Shown: positions 15,164 through 23,405 of the stretch, one piece after another
Layout of the letters: every line of letters starts with the position of its first letter
How positions within the stretch are numbered: the first letter of the stretch is position 1
Assembly: GCF_007993035.1 (NCBI RefSeq)
Contig: NZ_VOOS01000002.1
Coordinates: 372,001 to 436,000, forward strand
Direction: 5' to 3'
DNA: 64,000 bases
Origin: Vicingus serpentipes
GTDB lineage: Bacteria; Bacteroidota; Bacteroidia; Flavobacteriales_E; Vicingaceae
Notes under the pieces: model-generated
Seen by the model: only the letters and a program-made list of their open reading frames with translations
The model's database searches: none
What the model was told of the DNA's origin: nothing
Translations under genes and position numbers: made by a program

Positions 15164-16174
15164 TTATTTTACATCATTCAACTCAATAAATTTACTAATT
15201 TCTTGGCTTGCAAAGGTTTGGAATTCATTTTTTTCATCCACATAAATAAACAGTACTTCTAAATCAGAATTTGAGGCTACAATTTCTTTACTTTTTTCAA
15301 GTCCCAACACCATAAAAGCGGTAGCATAAGCATCTGCCAATGAGCACGTTTTAGCCAACACAGTTGCACTTAATAAAGTATGCTGAACTGGGTACCCCGT
15401 TTTAGGGTTTAAGGTATGTGAGTATTTCACTCCATTTTTCTCGTAAAACTTACGATAATTGCCAGATGTTGCTAAAGCTATGTTATCTAAATTAATAATA
15501 GCTTCCAAATCTCTATTGATGTTGTTTTCAATTGGCTTATCAATACCTATTCGCCATAATTTGTTGTTTGTGTTTTTTCCTTTTACCCTTAACTCTCCAC
15601 CTACTTCAACCATGTAATTTTCTATTCCTTTTGCTTCTAAAAATTCTGCTAATACATCTACCGAATAGCCTTGAGCAATTGCATTAAAATCTATCATTAT
15701 ATTCGGGTTCGATTTAAATACAATACTATCTTTAATTGTTACGGCATTAAAATTTACATATTGCAACAAACTGTCAATAAAGGTACTATCTGTATTTTCT
15801 AAATTTTTAAATCCAAACCCCCAAGCATTAACAACAGGAGCTACAGTTGGGTCAAGAGCTCCATTTGTAGCTTCAAAAACTAACTTAGCATCGTTAAATA
15901 CTTCAATAAACAGTTGGTCAACTTTTTGAGTTGAATCTGCTTGGTTAAACTTTGATATTATAGACCTTGGCTGATAAGTTGATAATGAATTATCAATCTC
16001 TATCAATAACGAATCTATTGAGCGTTGATAATTTACTCCATCATTACTGATGTAAGTAATGTGATATGAAGTTCCTTGAGCAAGACCTTCAACTTTTATT
16101 TCTTTATTTTTTGGCTCTGGTTCTGCACAACTAACTGTAAATAAGATAAAATATAAGGCAATTATTTTTTTCAT
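15164..16174 (-). CDS. apbE: FAD:protein FMN transferase, ApbE family lipoprotein
   Basis: Lipoprotein of 336 residues that attaches FMN from FAD to threonines of target proteins such as Na+-NQR and Rnf subunits in the periplasm. The signal peptide ends in the lipobox FTVSC (Cys about 16). Family blocks are GTSYHITY, STYQPRSIISKFN, the IDFNAIAQGYSVD motif, EVGGELRVKG and the flavin/metal region KYSHTLNPKTGYPV with CSLADAYATAFMVLG. The ATG at 16174 gives the lipoprotein signal; a reading from 16204 adds ten residues and spoils it. It is divergent from def. No target operon lies in the window. Confidence 0.93.
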   Translation of the reverse strand: MKKIIALYFILFTVSCAEPEPKNKEIKVEGLAQGTSYHITYISNDGVNYQRSIDSLLIEIDNSLSTYQPRSIISKFNQADSTQKVDQLFIEVFNDAKLVFEATNGALDPTVAPVVNAWGFGFKNLENTDSTFIDSLLQYVNFNAVTIKDSIVFKSNPNIMIDFNAIAQGYSVDVLAEFLEAKGIENYMVEVGGELRVKGKNTNNKLWRIGIDKPIENNINRDLEAIINLDNIALATSGNYRKFYEKNGVKYSHTLNPKTGYPVQHTLLSATVLAKTCSLADAYATAFMVLGLEKSKEIVASNSDLEVLFIYVDEKNEFQTFASQEISKFIELNDVK

Positions 16175-16214
16175 TCGTTCGATTTTTGAAGTGCAAAGGA
16201 ACAAAAATTAATAT

Positions 16215-16222
16215 TACTTTTG
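16215..16222 (+). promoter_or_regulatory. -7 element of def promoter
   Basis: TACTTTTG, four bases before the def ATG. Confidence 0.55.
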
Positions 16223-16226
16223 TAGT

Positions 16227-16796
16227 ATGATACGACCAATTATAGCTTACGGAGACCCCGTTTTGAGAAAAGAGGGAGAAGAAATTGATGAAAATTATCC
16301 TGATTTAAAATTACTACTTGAGGATATGTTCGAAACGATGTATAATTCTCAAGGTGTTGGATTAGCAGCTCCTCAAATAGGATTAGCTATTCGCTTATTT
16401 ATTGTTGATGCTTCGCCTTTTGCTGAAGATGAACCAGAATTAGAAGGTTTTAAACGTGTATTTATCAATCCAATTATAATCGAAGAAACAGGTAAAGAAT
16501 GGAAGTTTGAGGAAGGTTGTTTAAGTATTCCTGGCATTAGAGAAGATGTAAGTCGTAAACCAGATATTATTGTAGAATATTACAACGAAAAATTTGAATT
16601 AGTTGAAGAAAAATTATCTGGCTTGGCAGCAAGAGTTGTTCAACATGAATACGATCATATTGAGGGTGTTTTATTTACAGATAAAATTAATCCATTAAAA
16701 AAACAATTGATTAAGAAAAAGTTAAACGATATTGCAAAAGGAAACATTAAGGTAAGCTACCGAATGAAATTCCCTTTAGTAAAAGGCAAACATTAA
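16227..16796 (+). CDS. def: peptide deformylase
   Basis: Metalloenzyme of 189 residues that removes the formyl group from the N-terminal Met of new proteins at the ribosome. Motif 1 is GVGLAAPQIG (43-52), motif 2 EGCLSIPG with the metal ligand Cys98, and motif 3 QHEYDHIEG with His140, Glu141 and His144. The ATG start matches the family N-terminus (MIRPIIAYGDPVLRK). A TAnnTTTG element lies four bases before the ATG, so the mRNA is probably leaderless. The TPR lipoprotein gene follows after six bases. Confidence 0.97.
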   Translation: MIRPIIAYGDPVLRKEGEEIDENYPDLKLLLEDMFETMYNSQGVGLAAPQIGLAIRLFIVDASPFAEDEPELEGFKRVFINPIIIEETGKEWKFEEGCLSIPGIREDVSRKPDIIVEYYNEKFELVEEKLSGLAARVVQHEYDHIEGVLFTDKINPLKKQLIKKKLNDIAKGNIKVSYRMKFPLVKGKH

Positions 16797-16802
16797 TTTA
16801 TC

Positions 16803-17378
16803 ATGAAAAACATATTTTTTATTCTATCGTTAAGTATTTTAATATACAGTTGTAAAAATGACACACAGCCTAAAGAAGTTGTGTTAGAAAAACAAGAGAT
16901 TGTTGAAGACCCTATAGACACTTACGACGAAAGAGTTGAAGATATTGCTAAATATACAGTCTTAATGTATGATGACAGTTTAAACTTTAACAAAGAAGTT
17001 GCTGAAAATTTACTACTGGCTTACGATAGATTTATTACTAAAGATGACTTTTACAACATACATAAAGAGTACATATTTAAAGCTGGTGAATTATGTAGAG
17101 GCTTAAATAGACCTCACGATGCTATTCGTTATTTTAATATGCTACTAGAAAAAGACCCCGAATACAAATTAGCGCCCGAAGCATTGTTTTATAAAGCTGC
17201 TACTGTAGGCGATATGCTAAAGGAACACGATGAAGCAAAACGATTATACCAAGAATTTATTGATACTTATCCTAATCATCCTTTAGTTGAAAGTGCTAAG
17301 GGTTCAATTTTAATTGAAGGACAGGATTTAAAAGATGTTATCAAAAACTTTAAAAAGAAAAACGAAGCTGATGCCTAG
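16803..17378 (+). CDS. TPR-repeat lipoprotein
   Basis: Exported protein of 191 residues. The signal peptide ends in a lipobox (LIYSC, Cys about 17). After an acidic linker come tetratricopeptide helices: YIFKAGELCRGLNRPHDAI, FYKAATVGDMLKEHDEAK and QEFIDTYPNHPLVESAKG. It is cotranscribed with def (gap of six bases), a pairing I remember in other Flavobacteriales but cannot check here. The stop overlaps the stop of the convergent cvfB-like gene by four bases. A scaffold role in the envelope is inferred from the TPRs only. Confidence 0.85.
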   Translation: MKNIFFILSLSILIYSCKNDTQPKEVVLEKQEIVEDPIDTYDERVEDIAKYTVLMYDDSLNFNKEVAENLLLAYDRFITKDDFYNIHKEYIFKAGELCRGLNRPHDAIRYFNMLLEKDPEYKLAPEALFYKAATVGDMLKEHDEAKRLYQEFIDTYPNHPLVESAKGSILIEGQDLKDVIKNFKKKNEADA

Positions 17379-18214
17379 TTTTCAGCTATAACAATACTTT
17401 GTGGGTTAACCACTATTTTTCGTTCGCTATACAATAAGCCTACTGCTCTTTTAAAAGCTTTTTTACTTACTTGAAAGCGTTTGTAAATTACTTCAGGTTC
17501 GCTTTTATCAGAGATGTTTATTGCTCCATTTTCTCTTAACAAGGTTTCATATATTTTATTAGCCAAAACTTCAACTTCGCTTAATCGAGAACTGTTTAAA
17601 GAAATATCTAATTTATTGTCTTCTCTTATGGTTGTTATGTAGCCAGTCAATAAATCTCCTTGACTTACTCGTCTAAACAATTCGTTTTTATAAATTAAGC
17701 CAATAAATTTATTTTCAACAATTACTTTATACCCTAAATCAGTTTCAGGTCCAACAATCAAGCTTACCTTATCTCCTAAATTGTATTCAGGTATATTATG
17801 TTTTAAAAACTTATCAATTTTGGTAGATCCAACTAAACGATTAGTCTTTTCATCTTTATAAAGATAAATTAAGCATTCATCTCCAGCTTCAATGTTATAA
17901 TGTTGTTCAGAAAAAGGAACAAGCAAATGCTTCTCTAAACCCCATTCAAAAAAAGCACCATAATCTGAAACATCGAAACATTTTAAATAACCAACCTGAT
18001 TTAACTTTACTTTAGGAACTAATGTTGTTGCTACAGGACGATTATCAAAATCATTGTAAACAAAAACTTCTATTTTATCCCCCATTCTTAAATCACGAGG
18101 AACATATTTATTTGGCAATAAAATCTCATCATTTTTATCGGTAATTAAATACACACCTTGAGGGGTAGTTTTTAAAGCTTCTAACGCTACTGTTTTTCCA
18201 ATTAAATCTTCCAT
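17375..18214 (-). CDS. CvfB-type S1-domain RNA-binding protein
   Basis: Protein of 279 residues resembling CvfB/YitL. It contains tandem S1-like beta-barrels (starting at LIGKTVALEALKTTPQGVY and at LNQVGYLKCFDVSDYGAFFEWG) and a C-terminal winged-helix-like part (YKRFQVSKKAFKRAVGLLYSE). CvfB binds RNA and affects virulence gene expression in Staphylococcus; the role here is unknown. The ATG at 18214 is chosen: it lies one base after the TAA of yaaA, indicating coupling, while a longer reading would overlap yaaA by 62 bases. An AGAGG sequence just upstream may act as ribosome binding site. Confidence 0.87.
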   Translation of the reverse strand: MEDLIGKTVALEALKTTPQGVYLITDKNDEILLPNKYVPRDLRMGDKIEVFVYNDFDNRPVATTLVPKVKLNQVGYLKCFDVSDYGAFFEWGLEKHLLVPFSEQHYNIEAGDECLIYLYKDEKTNRLVGSTKIDKFLKHNIPEYNLGDKVSLIVGPETDLGYKVIVENKFIGLIYKNELFRRVSQGDLLTGYITTIREDNKLDISLNSSRLSEVEVLANKIYETLLRENGAINISDKSEPEVIYKRFQVSKKAFKRAVGLLYSERKIVVNPQSIVIAEN

Positions 18215-18215
18215 G

Positions 18216-18980
18216 TTATCCTCTATAAAATACAAATTCATTAGTTGTTGAAGCCTCTTGATTAAAGCAATAACCATCTGTATTAAAACCTATTAAGTCG
18301 GTTGTATTTTCTATTTTATTTTTTATAATATAATTAGCCATCATGCCTCTTGCCTTTTTAGCATAAACCATCACCATTTTATATTTTCCATTACTAAAAT
18401 CTTTAAATACAGGCGTAATAATTTCAGCATTTAGCTTCTTTTTATTAACCGATTTAAAATATTCAGTAGACGCTAAGTTTACTAAAGTAGAAGAATTCAA
18501 TTCTTTTAATGCAATATTTAATTCATTTACAATTTTATCTCCCCAAAACTCATACAAATTCTTTTTCTCTCCAATTTTCAATGAGGTTCCCATCTCCAAA
18601 CGGTAAGCATGCATTAAATCTAATGGTTTTAACACACCGTATAATCCTGATAAAATTCTTAATCTATTTTGAGCTTCTTTTAGTTCCTTATCTGAAAAAC
18701 TTTCTGCCCCTAAACCACTATAAACTTCTCCAGTAAAAGATAAAATTGCTTGTTTACTGTCTTCAAGTAAATGTTGTTCATTCCATTCTTGATAACGTTG
18801 AAAATTTAATTCAGCTAAAGAAGTGCTAATTCCCATTAGTTTTTCAAGACTTTTGGGATTCATTTTTTTTAGATTGGTAATTAGCTTTTTTGATTCAGAA
18901 GTATATACTGGTAAAGAATAATCTTTAGGTTTATCGCCAGTAACATCTAATTTTTTGGCTGGAGAAACTACAACTAACAT
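18216..18980 (-). CDS. yaaA: YaaA family peroxide stress protein
   Basis: Protein of 254 residues of the YaaA/DUF328 family. In E. coli YaaA lowers free intracellular iron during peroxide stress. The family N-terminus MLVVVSPAKKLDV is followed by conserved blocks including LMGISTSLAELNFQRYQEW, the AILSFTGEVYSGL segment and RILSGLYGVLKPLDLMHAYR (split at the Leu-Lys). It is upstream of the cvfB-like gene in a two-gene operon with a one-base gap. Its promoter has TAACTTTG 17 bases before the ATG. Confidence 0.93.
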   Translation of the reverse strand: MLVVVSPAKKLDVTGDKPKDYSLPVYTSESKKLITNLKKMNPKSLEKLMGISTSLAELNFQRYQEWNEQHLLEDSKQAILSFTGEVYSGLGAESFSDKELKEAQNRLRILSGLYGVLKPLDLMHAYRLEMGTSLKIGEKKNLYEFWGDKIVNELNIALKELNSSTLVNLASTEYFKSVNKKKLNAEIITPVFKDFSNGKYKMVMVYAKKARGMMANYIIKNKIENTTDLIGFNTDGYCFNQEASTTNEFVFYRG

Positions 18981-18997
18981 ATCTTAAAGTTTTAAGG

Positions 18998-19005
18998 CAA
19001 AGTTA
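18998..19005 (-). promoter_or_regulatory. -7 element of yaaA promoter
   Basis: TAACTTTG on the minus strand, 17 bases before the ATG. Confidence 0.55.
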
Positions 19006-19021
19006 GTATTATAAAAAAGGA

Positions 19022-19669
19022 TTATCGAGAAAATGGCATTGTATTTATTAGCGAAGATTCCCTCATAAAACTCCCAGAACCAAATCCGTGATTTTGTATA
19101 GGATTATACATATTACTGCCTGAATTAAAATCATTAATTCTAATTTGCCCCTCAATAAACATATTATCACCAATTTTATACTCAAAGGAGGCAGCATAAC
19201 CAACCCTATCAAAATCAGATAAGGCATTAGCAGTATAATTACCTGCTGAAATTTGAGCAAAATTATAGAACACTTCTCCGTAAACTGCCAATCTGTCGTT
19301 TATCTGGTATTTACCTCCAACAAAAGCTGACATTTGAGAAATATTTCCTGTAAAAGGCTGATAACCAAAATCTGATAACATATTAAAGTTTTCCATCTGG
19401 TAATTGGTATATCCAACACCTGAATAAATAGAAAATTTAGGGGTTAAATTATAGGTAACAGTTGGTCGAAGAGTAGTATATAAAAAAGAACCATTATTAG
19501 AAACACCAGCTCCAAAAGCAACTTTTGTATTTACATCCATTCTATCTTTAAACCTAATTGAATCTTTAGGCAAAACATAATCATCATCCCCATCAGTAAG
19601 GGATTGAGAAAATGAAAACGATGTTAACGAAACACTTAGTATTAATATATATAGCTTTATATACCTCAT
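19022..19669 (-). CDS. putative outer membrane beta-barrel protein, unknown
   Basis: Exported protein of 215 residues with a signal peptide (MRYIKLYILILSVSLTSFSF, cut near FSFSQ). The mature part alternates polar and hydrophobic residues in strands with periplasmic-turn spacing (KFSIYSGVGYTNYQM, RLAVYGEVFYNFAQIS, VGYAASFEYKIGDNMFIEGQIRI, split here at the gap between strands). It looks like an eight-stranded barrel, though the C-terminus (NTMPFSR) lacks a final aromatic, so the barrel call is moderate. The gene stands alone; I do not recognise a named family. Confidence 0.7.
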   Translation of the reverse strand: MRYIKLYILILSVSLTSFSFSQSLTDGDDDYVLPKDSIRFKDRMDVNTKVAFGAGVSNNGSFLYTTLRPTVTYNLTPKFSIYSGVGYTNYQMENFNMLSDFGYQPFTGNISQMSAFVGGKYQINDRLAVYGEVFYNFAQISAGNYTANALSDFDRVGYAASFEYKIGDNMFIEGQIRINDFNSGSNMYNPIQNHGFGSGSFMRESSLINTMPFSR

Positions 19670-19762
19670 AATGAATTATAAAGTTACTTATAAATTTAAT
19701 GCCTTAAACACCCTATCTATAATTAACTTTTTTTAACAAAAAAAAGTCCAATGTAAAAAACT

Positions 19763-19779
19763 TTGGCATACATATTGAA
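19763..19779 (+). promoter_or_regulatory. sigma-54-like promoter
   Basis: TTGGCATACATATTGAA has the GG and TTG blocks of a sigma-54 promoter at the correct spacing (11 positions from the last G of GG to the G of TTG). One base differs from the consensus at -12 (GA instead of GC). The predicted start near 19790 leaves a leader of about 21 bases before the small gene at 19811. Confidence 0.45.
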
Positions 19780-19810
19780 GAAGATTAATTGAATTTTAAA
19801 AAATGAAATC

Positions 19811-19951
19811 ATGAATTTAAGACAGAGATATATTGAGCTAAAACAAAAAGCCAAAAATGCAATGGAAAATGGTCAACTAAATCAATATCTAAAACTTTTA
19901 ATTGAAGTTGAACAACTTAATTTAATATTAGTTAGAGTAAAGAATAAGTAA
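19811..19951 (+). CDS. small helical protein, 46 residues, unknown
   Basis: Open reading frame of 46 codons starting MNLRQRYIELKQKAKNAM and ending LILVRVKNK. The chain is charged and probably all helical, with heptad-like leucines. It resembles a short protein I remember from other Bacteroidota beginning MNLRERYIALKQKA. It stands alone, with a sigma-54-like promoter upstream and a strong terminator starting 29 bases after the stop. That combination supports a real, separately regulated gene. Its function is unknown. Confidence 0.65.
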   Translation: MNLRQRYIELKQKAKNAMENGQLNQYLKLLIEVEQLNLILVRVKNK

Positions 19952-19979
19952 GTTTTATAGTTAGTTAATTAGGTTAATT

Positions 19980-20016
19980 AAAAAAGCCCTCGGAACGTTT
20001 TCCGTAGGGCTTTTTT
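19980..20016 (+). terminator. intrinsic terminator of the 46-residue protein gene
   Basis: AAAAAAGCCCT-CGGAA / TTCCG-TAGGGCTTTTTT with a short loop and T-run. Confidence 0.8.
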
Positions 20017-20061
20017 GTTAACATAAAACTTATCTAAAAGGGGGGATACAAATTTATTTGA

Positions 20062-20202
20062 CTACAAAAAATAATTTTTATCATTTAAATTAAATTTACT
20101 TTTTGAGTTGTAATCATTACTTTTTCCATAGCTACTACCCTCTCCACTTAGTGCAAAAACTAAGAACAATAAAAAAGCAACTATCAAAATTAAAACTATC
20201 AT
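20062..20202 (-). CDS. small single-pass membrane protein, 46 residues, unknown
   Basis: Open reading frame of 46 codons on the minus strand. A hydrophobic helix fills residues 2-17 (IVLILIVAFLLFLVFA), followed by SGEGSSYG and a polar Asn/Lys-rich tail. An in-frame stop two codons before the ATG fixes the start. A TATATTTG -7 element ends 27 bases before the ATG. Codon use looks like the neighbouring genes. It is divergent from sixA with about 90 bases between. No function is known, and expression is inferred from the promoter. Confidence 0.5.
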   Translation of the reverse strand: MIVLILIVAFLLFLVFALSGEGSSYGKSNDYNSKSKFNLNDKNYFL

Positions 20203-20229
20203 TATCTATTAAATCATTAATTTCGTCTA

Positions 20230-20237
20230 CAAATATA
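20230..20237 (-). promoter_or_regulatory. -7 element for the small membrane protein
   Basis: TATATTTG on the minus strand, 27 bases before the ATG at 20202. Confidence 0.5.
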
Positions 20238-20245
20238 CAACTTTT

Positions 20246-20290
20246 ATCGAAAATAAAAAATTTATCGAACTTTTTTTATCATTCATCGAA
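20246..20290. repeat. three short direct repeats ATCGAA
   Basis: ATCGAA occurs at 20246, 20264 and 20285, each preceded by T-rich sequence, in the divergent space between the small membrane protein gene and sixA. Possibly a regulator site; no inverted symmetry. Confidence 0.35.
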
Positions 20291-20292
20291 AA

Positions 20293-20784
20293 ATGAAGTC
20301 AATTTATCTAATAAGACATGCTAAATCAAGTTGGTTAAAACCAACTTTATCTGATTTTGATCGCCCTTTAAATGATAGAGGAAAAAACGATATTCCAACT
20401 ATTGCTAAGAAATTAATTAAGTTAGATTTCAATCCTGAGTTAATTCTATGTAGTCCATCAAAAAGAACTCGAGAAACTTTAAAAAAACTCAAAAATCATT
20501 TAAAATTAAACGATGAAGAAATTAAATTTATCGATTCTATATACGAATCATCTACTCAAAATTTAATAGTGCTTATTAATAACTTACCCTCTACAGTAAA
20601 TTCAGTTGCATTAATAGCTCACAATCCAGCTATCACTCAACTATCAAATTATTTAACCGATTATTATATTGACAATATACCTACTTGTGGTGTAGTAAAA
20701 ATTGATCTTGATATAGAACAATGGAATGAAATAATTCAAGGTGTTGGTTTACAAAATTTCTTTATTTATCCTAAAATGTTTTAA
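20293..20784 (+). CDS. sixA: SixA-like histidine phosphatase
   Basis: Phosphatase of 163 residues in the compact SixA branch of the histidine phosphatase superfamily. SixA removes phosphate from phosphohistidine in phosphocarrier or phosphorelay proteins. The catalytic histidine is His9 in YLIRHAKSSW, Arg8 precedes it, a second arginine block is CSPSKRTRETL (about 54-64), and the second histidine lies in LIAHNPAITQL. The chain is within the usual size for SixA. The upstream space holds three ATCGAA repeats. The target in this organism is unknown. Confidence 0.88.
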   Translation: MKSIYLIRHAKSSWLKPTLSDFDRPLNDRGKNDIPTIAKKLIKLDFNPELILCSPSKRTRETLKKLKNHLKLNDEEIKFIDSIYESSTQNLIVLINNLPSTVNSVALIAHNPAITQLSNYLTDYYIDNIPTCGVVKIDLDIEQWNEIIQGVGLQNFFIYPKMF

Positions 20785-20825
20785 ATCCTTTAGTAGATTA
20801 TTTTAAATAAAGCCTTTGTTATAAT

Positions 20826-20833
20826 TATATTTG
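20826..20833 (+). promoter_or_regulatory. -7 element of carboxyltransferase promoter
   Basis: TATATTTG, 21 bases before the ATG at 20855. Confidence 0.55.
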
Positions 20834-20854
20834 AGCTTTCTAAAAAAATAAACG

Positions 20855-22495
20855 ATGAGTAAAAAGGAAAATTTAGAATTCAATAAAAATGAGGATGTAA
20901 ATAAATTGCTAGTTTCTGATCTAAACAGGAATTTAGAAAAAGTTTATTTAGGTGGAGGTAAAAAACGTATTGAAAAGCATAAAGCTAAAGGTAAGTTAAC
21001 TGCTAGAGAAAGAATTGAATATTTATTAGATAAAAATACAGAGCACATAGAAATAGGTGCATTTGCAGGCGATGATATGTATGAAGAACACGGAGGATGT
21101 CCTTCTGGTGGTGTTGTAGGTGTTATAGGCTATGTAAGCGGCAAACAATGTATAGTTGTTGCCAATGATGCAACTGTTAAAGCTGGAGCTTGGTTTCCAA
21201 TTACGGGTAAAAAGAACTTACGTTTACAAGAAATATCAATTGAAAATAAATTACCTATCATCTATCTTGTAGATAGTGCTGGAGTTTATTTACCAATGCA
21301 AGATGAAATATTTCCAGATAAAGAACATTTTGGTAGAATATTTAGAAACAACGCAATAATGTCTTCAATGGGAATAACACAGATAGCTGCTATTATGGGT
21401 AGTTGTGTTGCAGGTGGTGCTTACCTACCTATTATGAGTGATGAAGCTTTAATCGTTGACAAAACTGGATCAATATTTTTAGCTGGCTCTTATCTAGTAA
21501 AAGCTGCTGTTGGAGAAACAGTTGATAACGAAACTTTAGGAGGCGCAACAACACATTGTGAAATTTCAGGAGTCACTGATTATAAATGTGTTGATGACAA
21601 TGAATGTTTAGATAAAATCAGAACAATAATGGATAAAATTGGCGATTACAACAAAGCCGGTTTTAATCGTGCAAAACCACAAAAACCAAAATTAGATCCA
21701 AATGAAATATTTGGAATTTTACCAGATGTAAGAGAAAAACCATACAATACCAAAGACATTATTGCTCGTTTGGTAGATAACTCTGAATTTGAAGAATACA
21801 AAGAAGAATATGGCAAAACAATTGTTTGCGGTTATGCTAGGATTGATGGATGGGCTGTTGGAATTGTTGCAAATCAAAGAATTGTAGTCAAATCTAAAAA
21901 GGGTGAAATGCAGTTTGGAGGTGTTATCTATTCTGATTCAGCTGATAAAGCTGCCCGATTCATTATGAATTGTAATCAAAAGAAAATTCCTCTTGTATTT
22001 TTACAAGATGTAAGTGGTTTTATGGTTGGCTCACGCTCAGAACATGGGGGAATTATTAAAGATGGAGCTAAAATGGTTAGTGCACAAGCAAATTCTGTTG
22101 TTCCAAAATTTACCGTAATTATTGGAAACTCATATGGTGCTGGAAACTATGCTATGTGTGGAAAAGCTTACGACCCAAGATTGATATTTGCTTGGCCTTC
22201 AGCTCAATTAGCTGTTATGAGTGGTGCTTCTGCAGCAAAAACTTTATTACAAATTGAAGTTGCCTCATTAAAAGCTAAAGGTGAAGAGATTACAAAGGAA
22301 AAAGAAAATGAACTTTACAATCATATAAAAAACAAATATGACAGACAAATTTCTCCATACTACAGTGCTGCTCGATTATGGACAGATGCAATTATCAATC
22401 CTTTAGATACTAGAAAATGGATATCTATGGGTATTGAAGCTGCTGACCATGCCCCTATTGAAAAACAATTTAACCCTGGAGTAATACAAGTTTAA
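20855..22495 (+). CDS. acyl-CoA carboxylase beta subunit (carboxyltransferase)
   Basis: Carboxyltransferase of 546 residues that moves CO2 from biotin to an acyl-CoA. The two crotonase-like halves are intact: the N half has KGKLTARERIEYLLD, SGGVVGVIGYVSGKQ, GSCVAGGAYLPIMSDEA and GATTHCEISGVTDY; the C half has YARIDGWAVGIVANQ, VFLQDVSGFMVGS and GNSYGAGNYAMCGKAYDPR. Length and motifs suit methylcrotonyl- or propionyl-CoA carboxylase of Bacteroidota. The biotin-carrying alpha subunit is not adjacent, so substrate choice stays open. A TATATTTG promoter element lies upstream. Confidence 0.92.
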   Translation: MSKKENLEFNKNEDVNKLLVSDLNRNLEKVYLGGGKKRIEKHKAKGKLTARERIEYLLDKNTEHIEIGAFAGDDMYEEHGGCPSGGVVGVIGYVSGKQCIVVANDATVKAGAWFPITGKKNLRLQEISIENKLPIIYLVDSAGVYLPMQDEIFPDKEHFGRIFRNNAIMSSMGITQIAAIMGSCVAGGAYLPIMSDEALIVDKTGSIFLAGSYLVKAAVGETVDNETLGGATTHCEISGVTDYKCVDDNECLDKIRTIMDKIGDYNKAGFNRAKPQKPKLDPNEIFGILPDVREKPYNTKDIIARLVDNSEFEEYKEEYGKTIVCGYARIDGWAVGIVANQRIVVKSKKGEMQFGGVIYSDSADKAARFIMNCNQKKIPLVFLQDVSGFMVGSRSEHGGIIKDGAKMVSAQANSVVPKFTVIIGNSYGAGNYAMCGKAYDPRLIFAWPSAQLAVMSGASAAKTLLQIEVASLKAKGEEITKEKENELYNHIKNKYDRQISPYYSAARLWTDAIINPLDTRKWISMGIEAADHAPIEKQFNPGVIQV

Positions 22496-22569
22496 AAACA
22501 AATATTTTGCGATAACAACTAATTTTTATTTATTTACAATTCAATTTAAAATTATATAACCTATTAATT

Positions 22570-23403
22570 ATGAAAAAATTAAGTTTTAAAATAATAGCAC
22601 TTGCTTTTATAACCAGTACTTTTTTACAATCGTGTGGTGGTTCTCACGAAGAAACTCCAGAAACTACCGAAGAAACTCCTGTTGAGGAAGTTGTAATCGA
22701 AACAGTTGATGATGATGTTACCTATATGTTACCTTCTCCATTACAAGTTGTAAGTTTATTTAAAAATGCTGGTTTGGAATATGTTGGAGGAATTACAAAT
22801 CCTAAAGAAAATGTAAATAACTACAACTCAAAATACAACCAAAAATTAAACTTTGGAGTTTATGCTGCTGACATGGCTTATGCGATCACAAATAACCAAT
22901 CTCAAGAATCAATTAACTACTTAAATGCTATTCGTGAATTATCTGAGAAAATTTGGATGACAGATGTAATAAATTCAATTGGAGTTGCTGAGCGTTTAGA
23001 AAAAAATGTTGGTAATGAAGATTCATTAGTTAGTATTATGGCTGATTTACAAATGCAATTAGATGATTATTTAGATGAAAATGGAGCTAGCTACGCAGGC
23101 TCTGTAATTTTTGCTGGTGCTTGGGTTGAAACTATGTATTTAGCTTTGAATGGAAACAAGAATAATAATGAAAAATTAACAAACAGATTATCTGAACAAT
23201 CATACATTGTTGAAAACATTATTCTTGCAATTAAACAAGCAAATGAAGATAAAGAATATGATGAATTAATTACATCTTTAGAGGGAGTTCATTCTCACTT
23301 TAATGAAATAAGTAATGGTGATTCAAAAGTCTTATCTCCTGAAAAGCTAGAGAGCTTAAAAGCTTCTATTATTGAATTAAGAACTAATATTATTAATGGA
23401 TAA
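22570..23403 (+). CDS. lipoprotein of unknown function
   Basis: Exported protein of 277 residues. The signal peptide ends in the lipobox LQSCGG (Cys about 22), followed by an acidic Glu/Thr linker (about 24-50) and a predicted all-helical domain (SPLQVVSLFKNAGLEYVGG, NFGVYAADMAYAIT, ASYAGSVIFAGAWVETMYLAL). I recognise a conserved Bacteroidota lipoprotein pattern but no named family. The next gene, another exported protein, starts two bases after the stop, so the pair forms an operon. Confidence 0.82.
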   Translation: MKKLSFKIIALAFITSTFLQSCGGSHEETPETTEETPVEEVVIETVDDDVTYMLPSPLQVVSLFKNAGLEYVGGITNPKENVNNYNSKYNQKLNFGVYAADMAYAITNNQSQESINYLNAIRELSEKIWMTDVINSIGVAERLEKNVGNEDSLVSIMADLQMQLDDYLDENGASYAGSVIFAGAWVETMYLALNGNKNNNEKLTNRLSEQSYIVENIILAIKQANEDKEYDELITSLEGVHSHFNEISNGDSKVLSPEKLESLKASIIELRTNIING

Positions 23404-23405
23404 TT

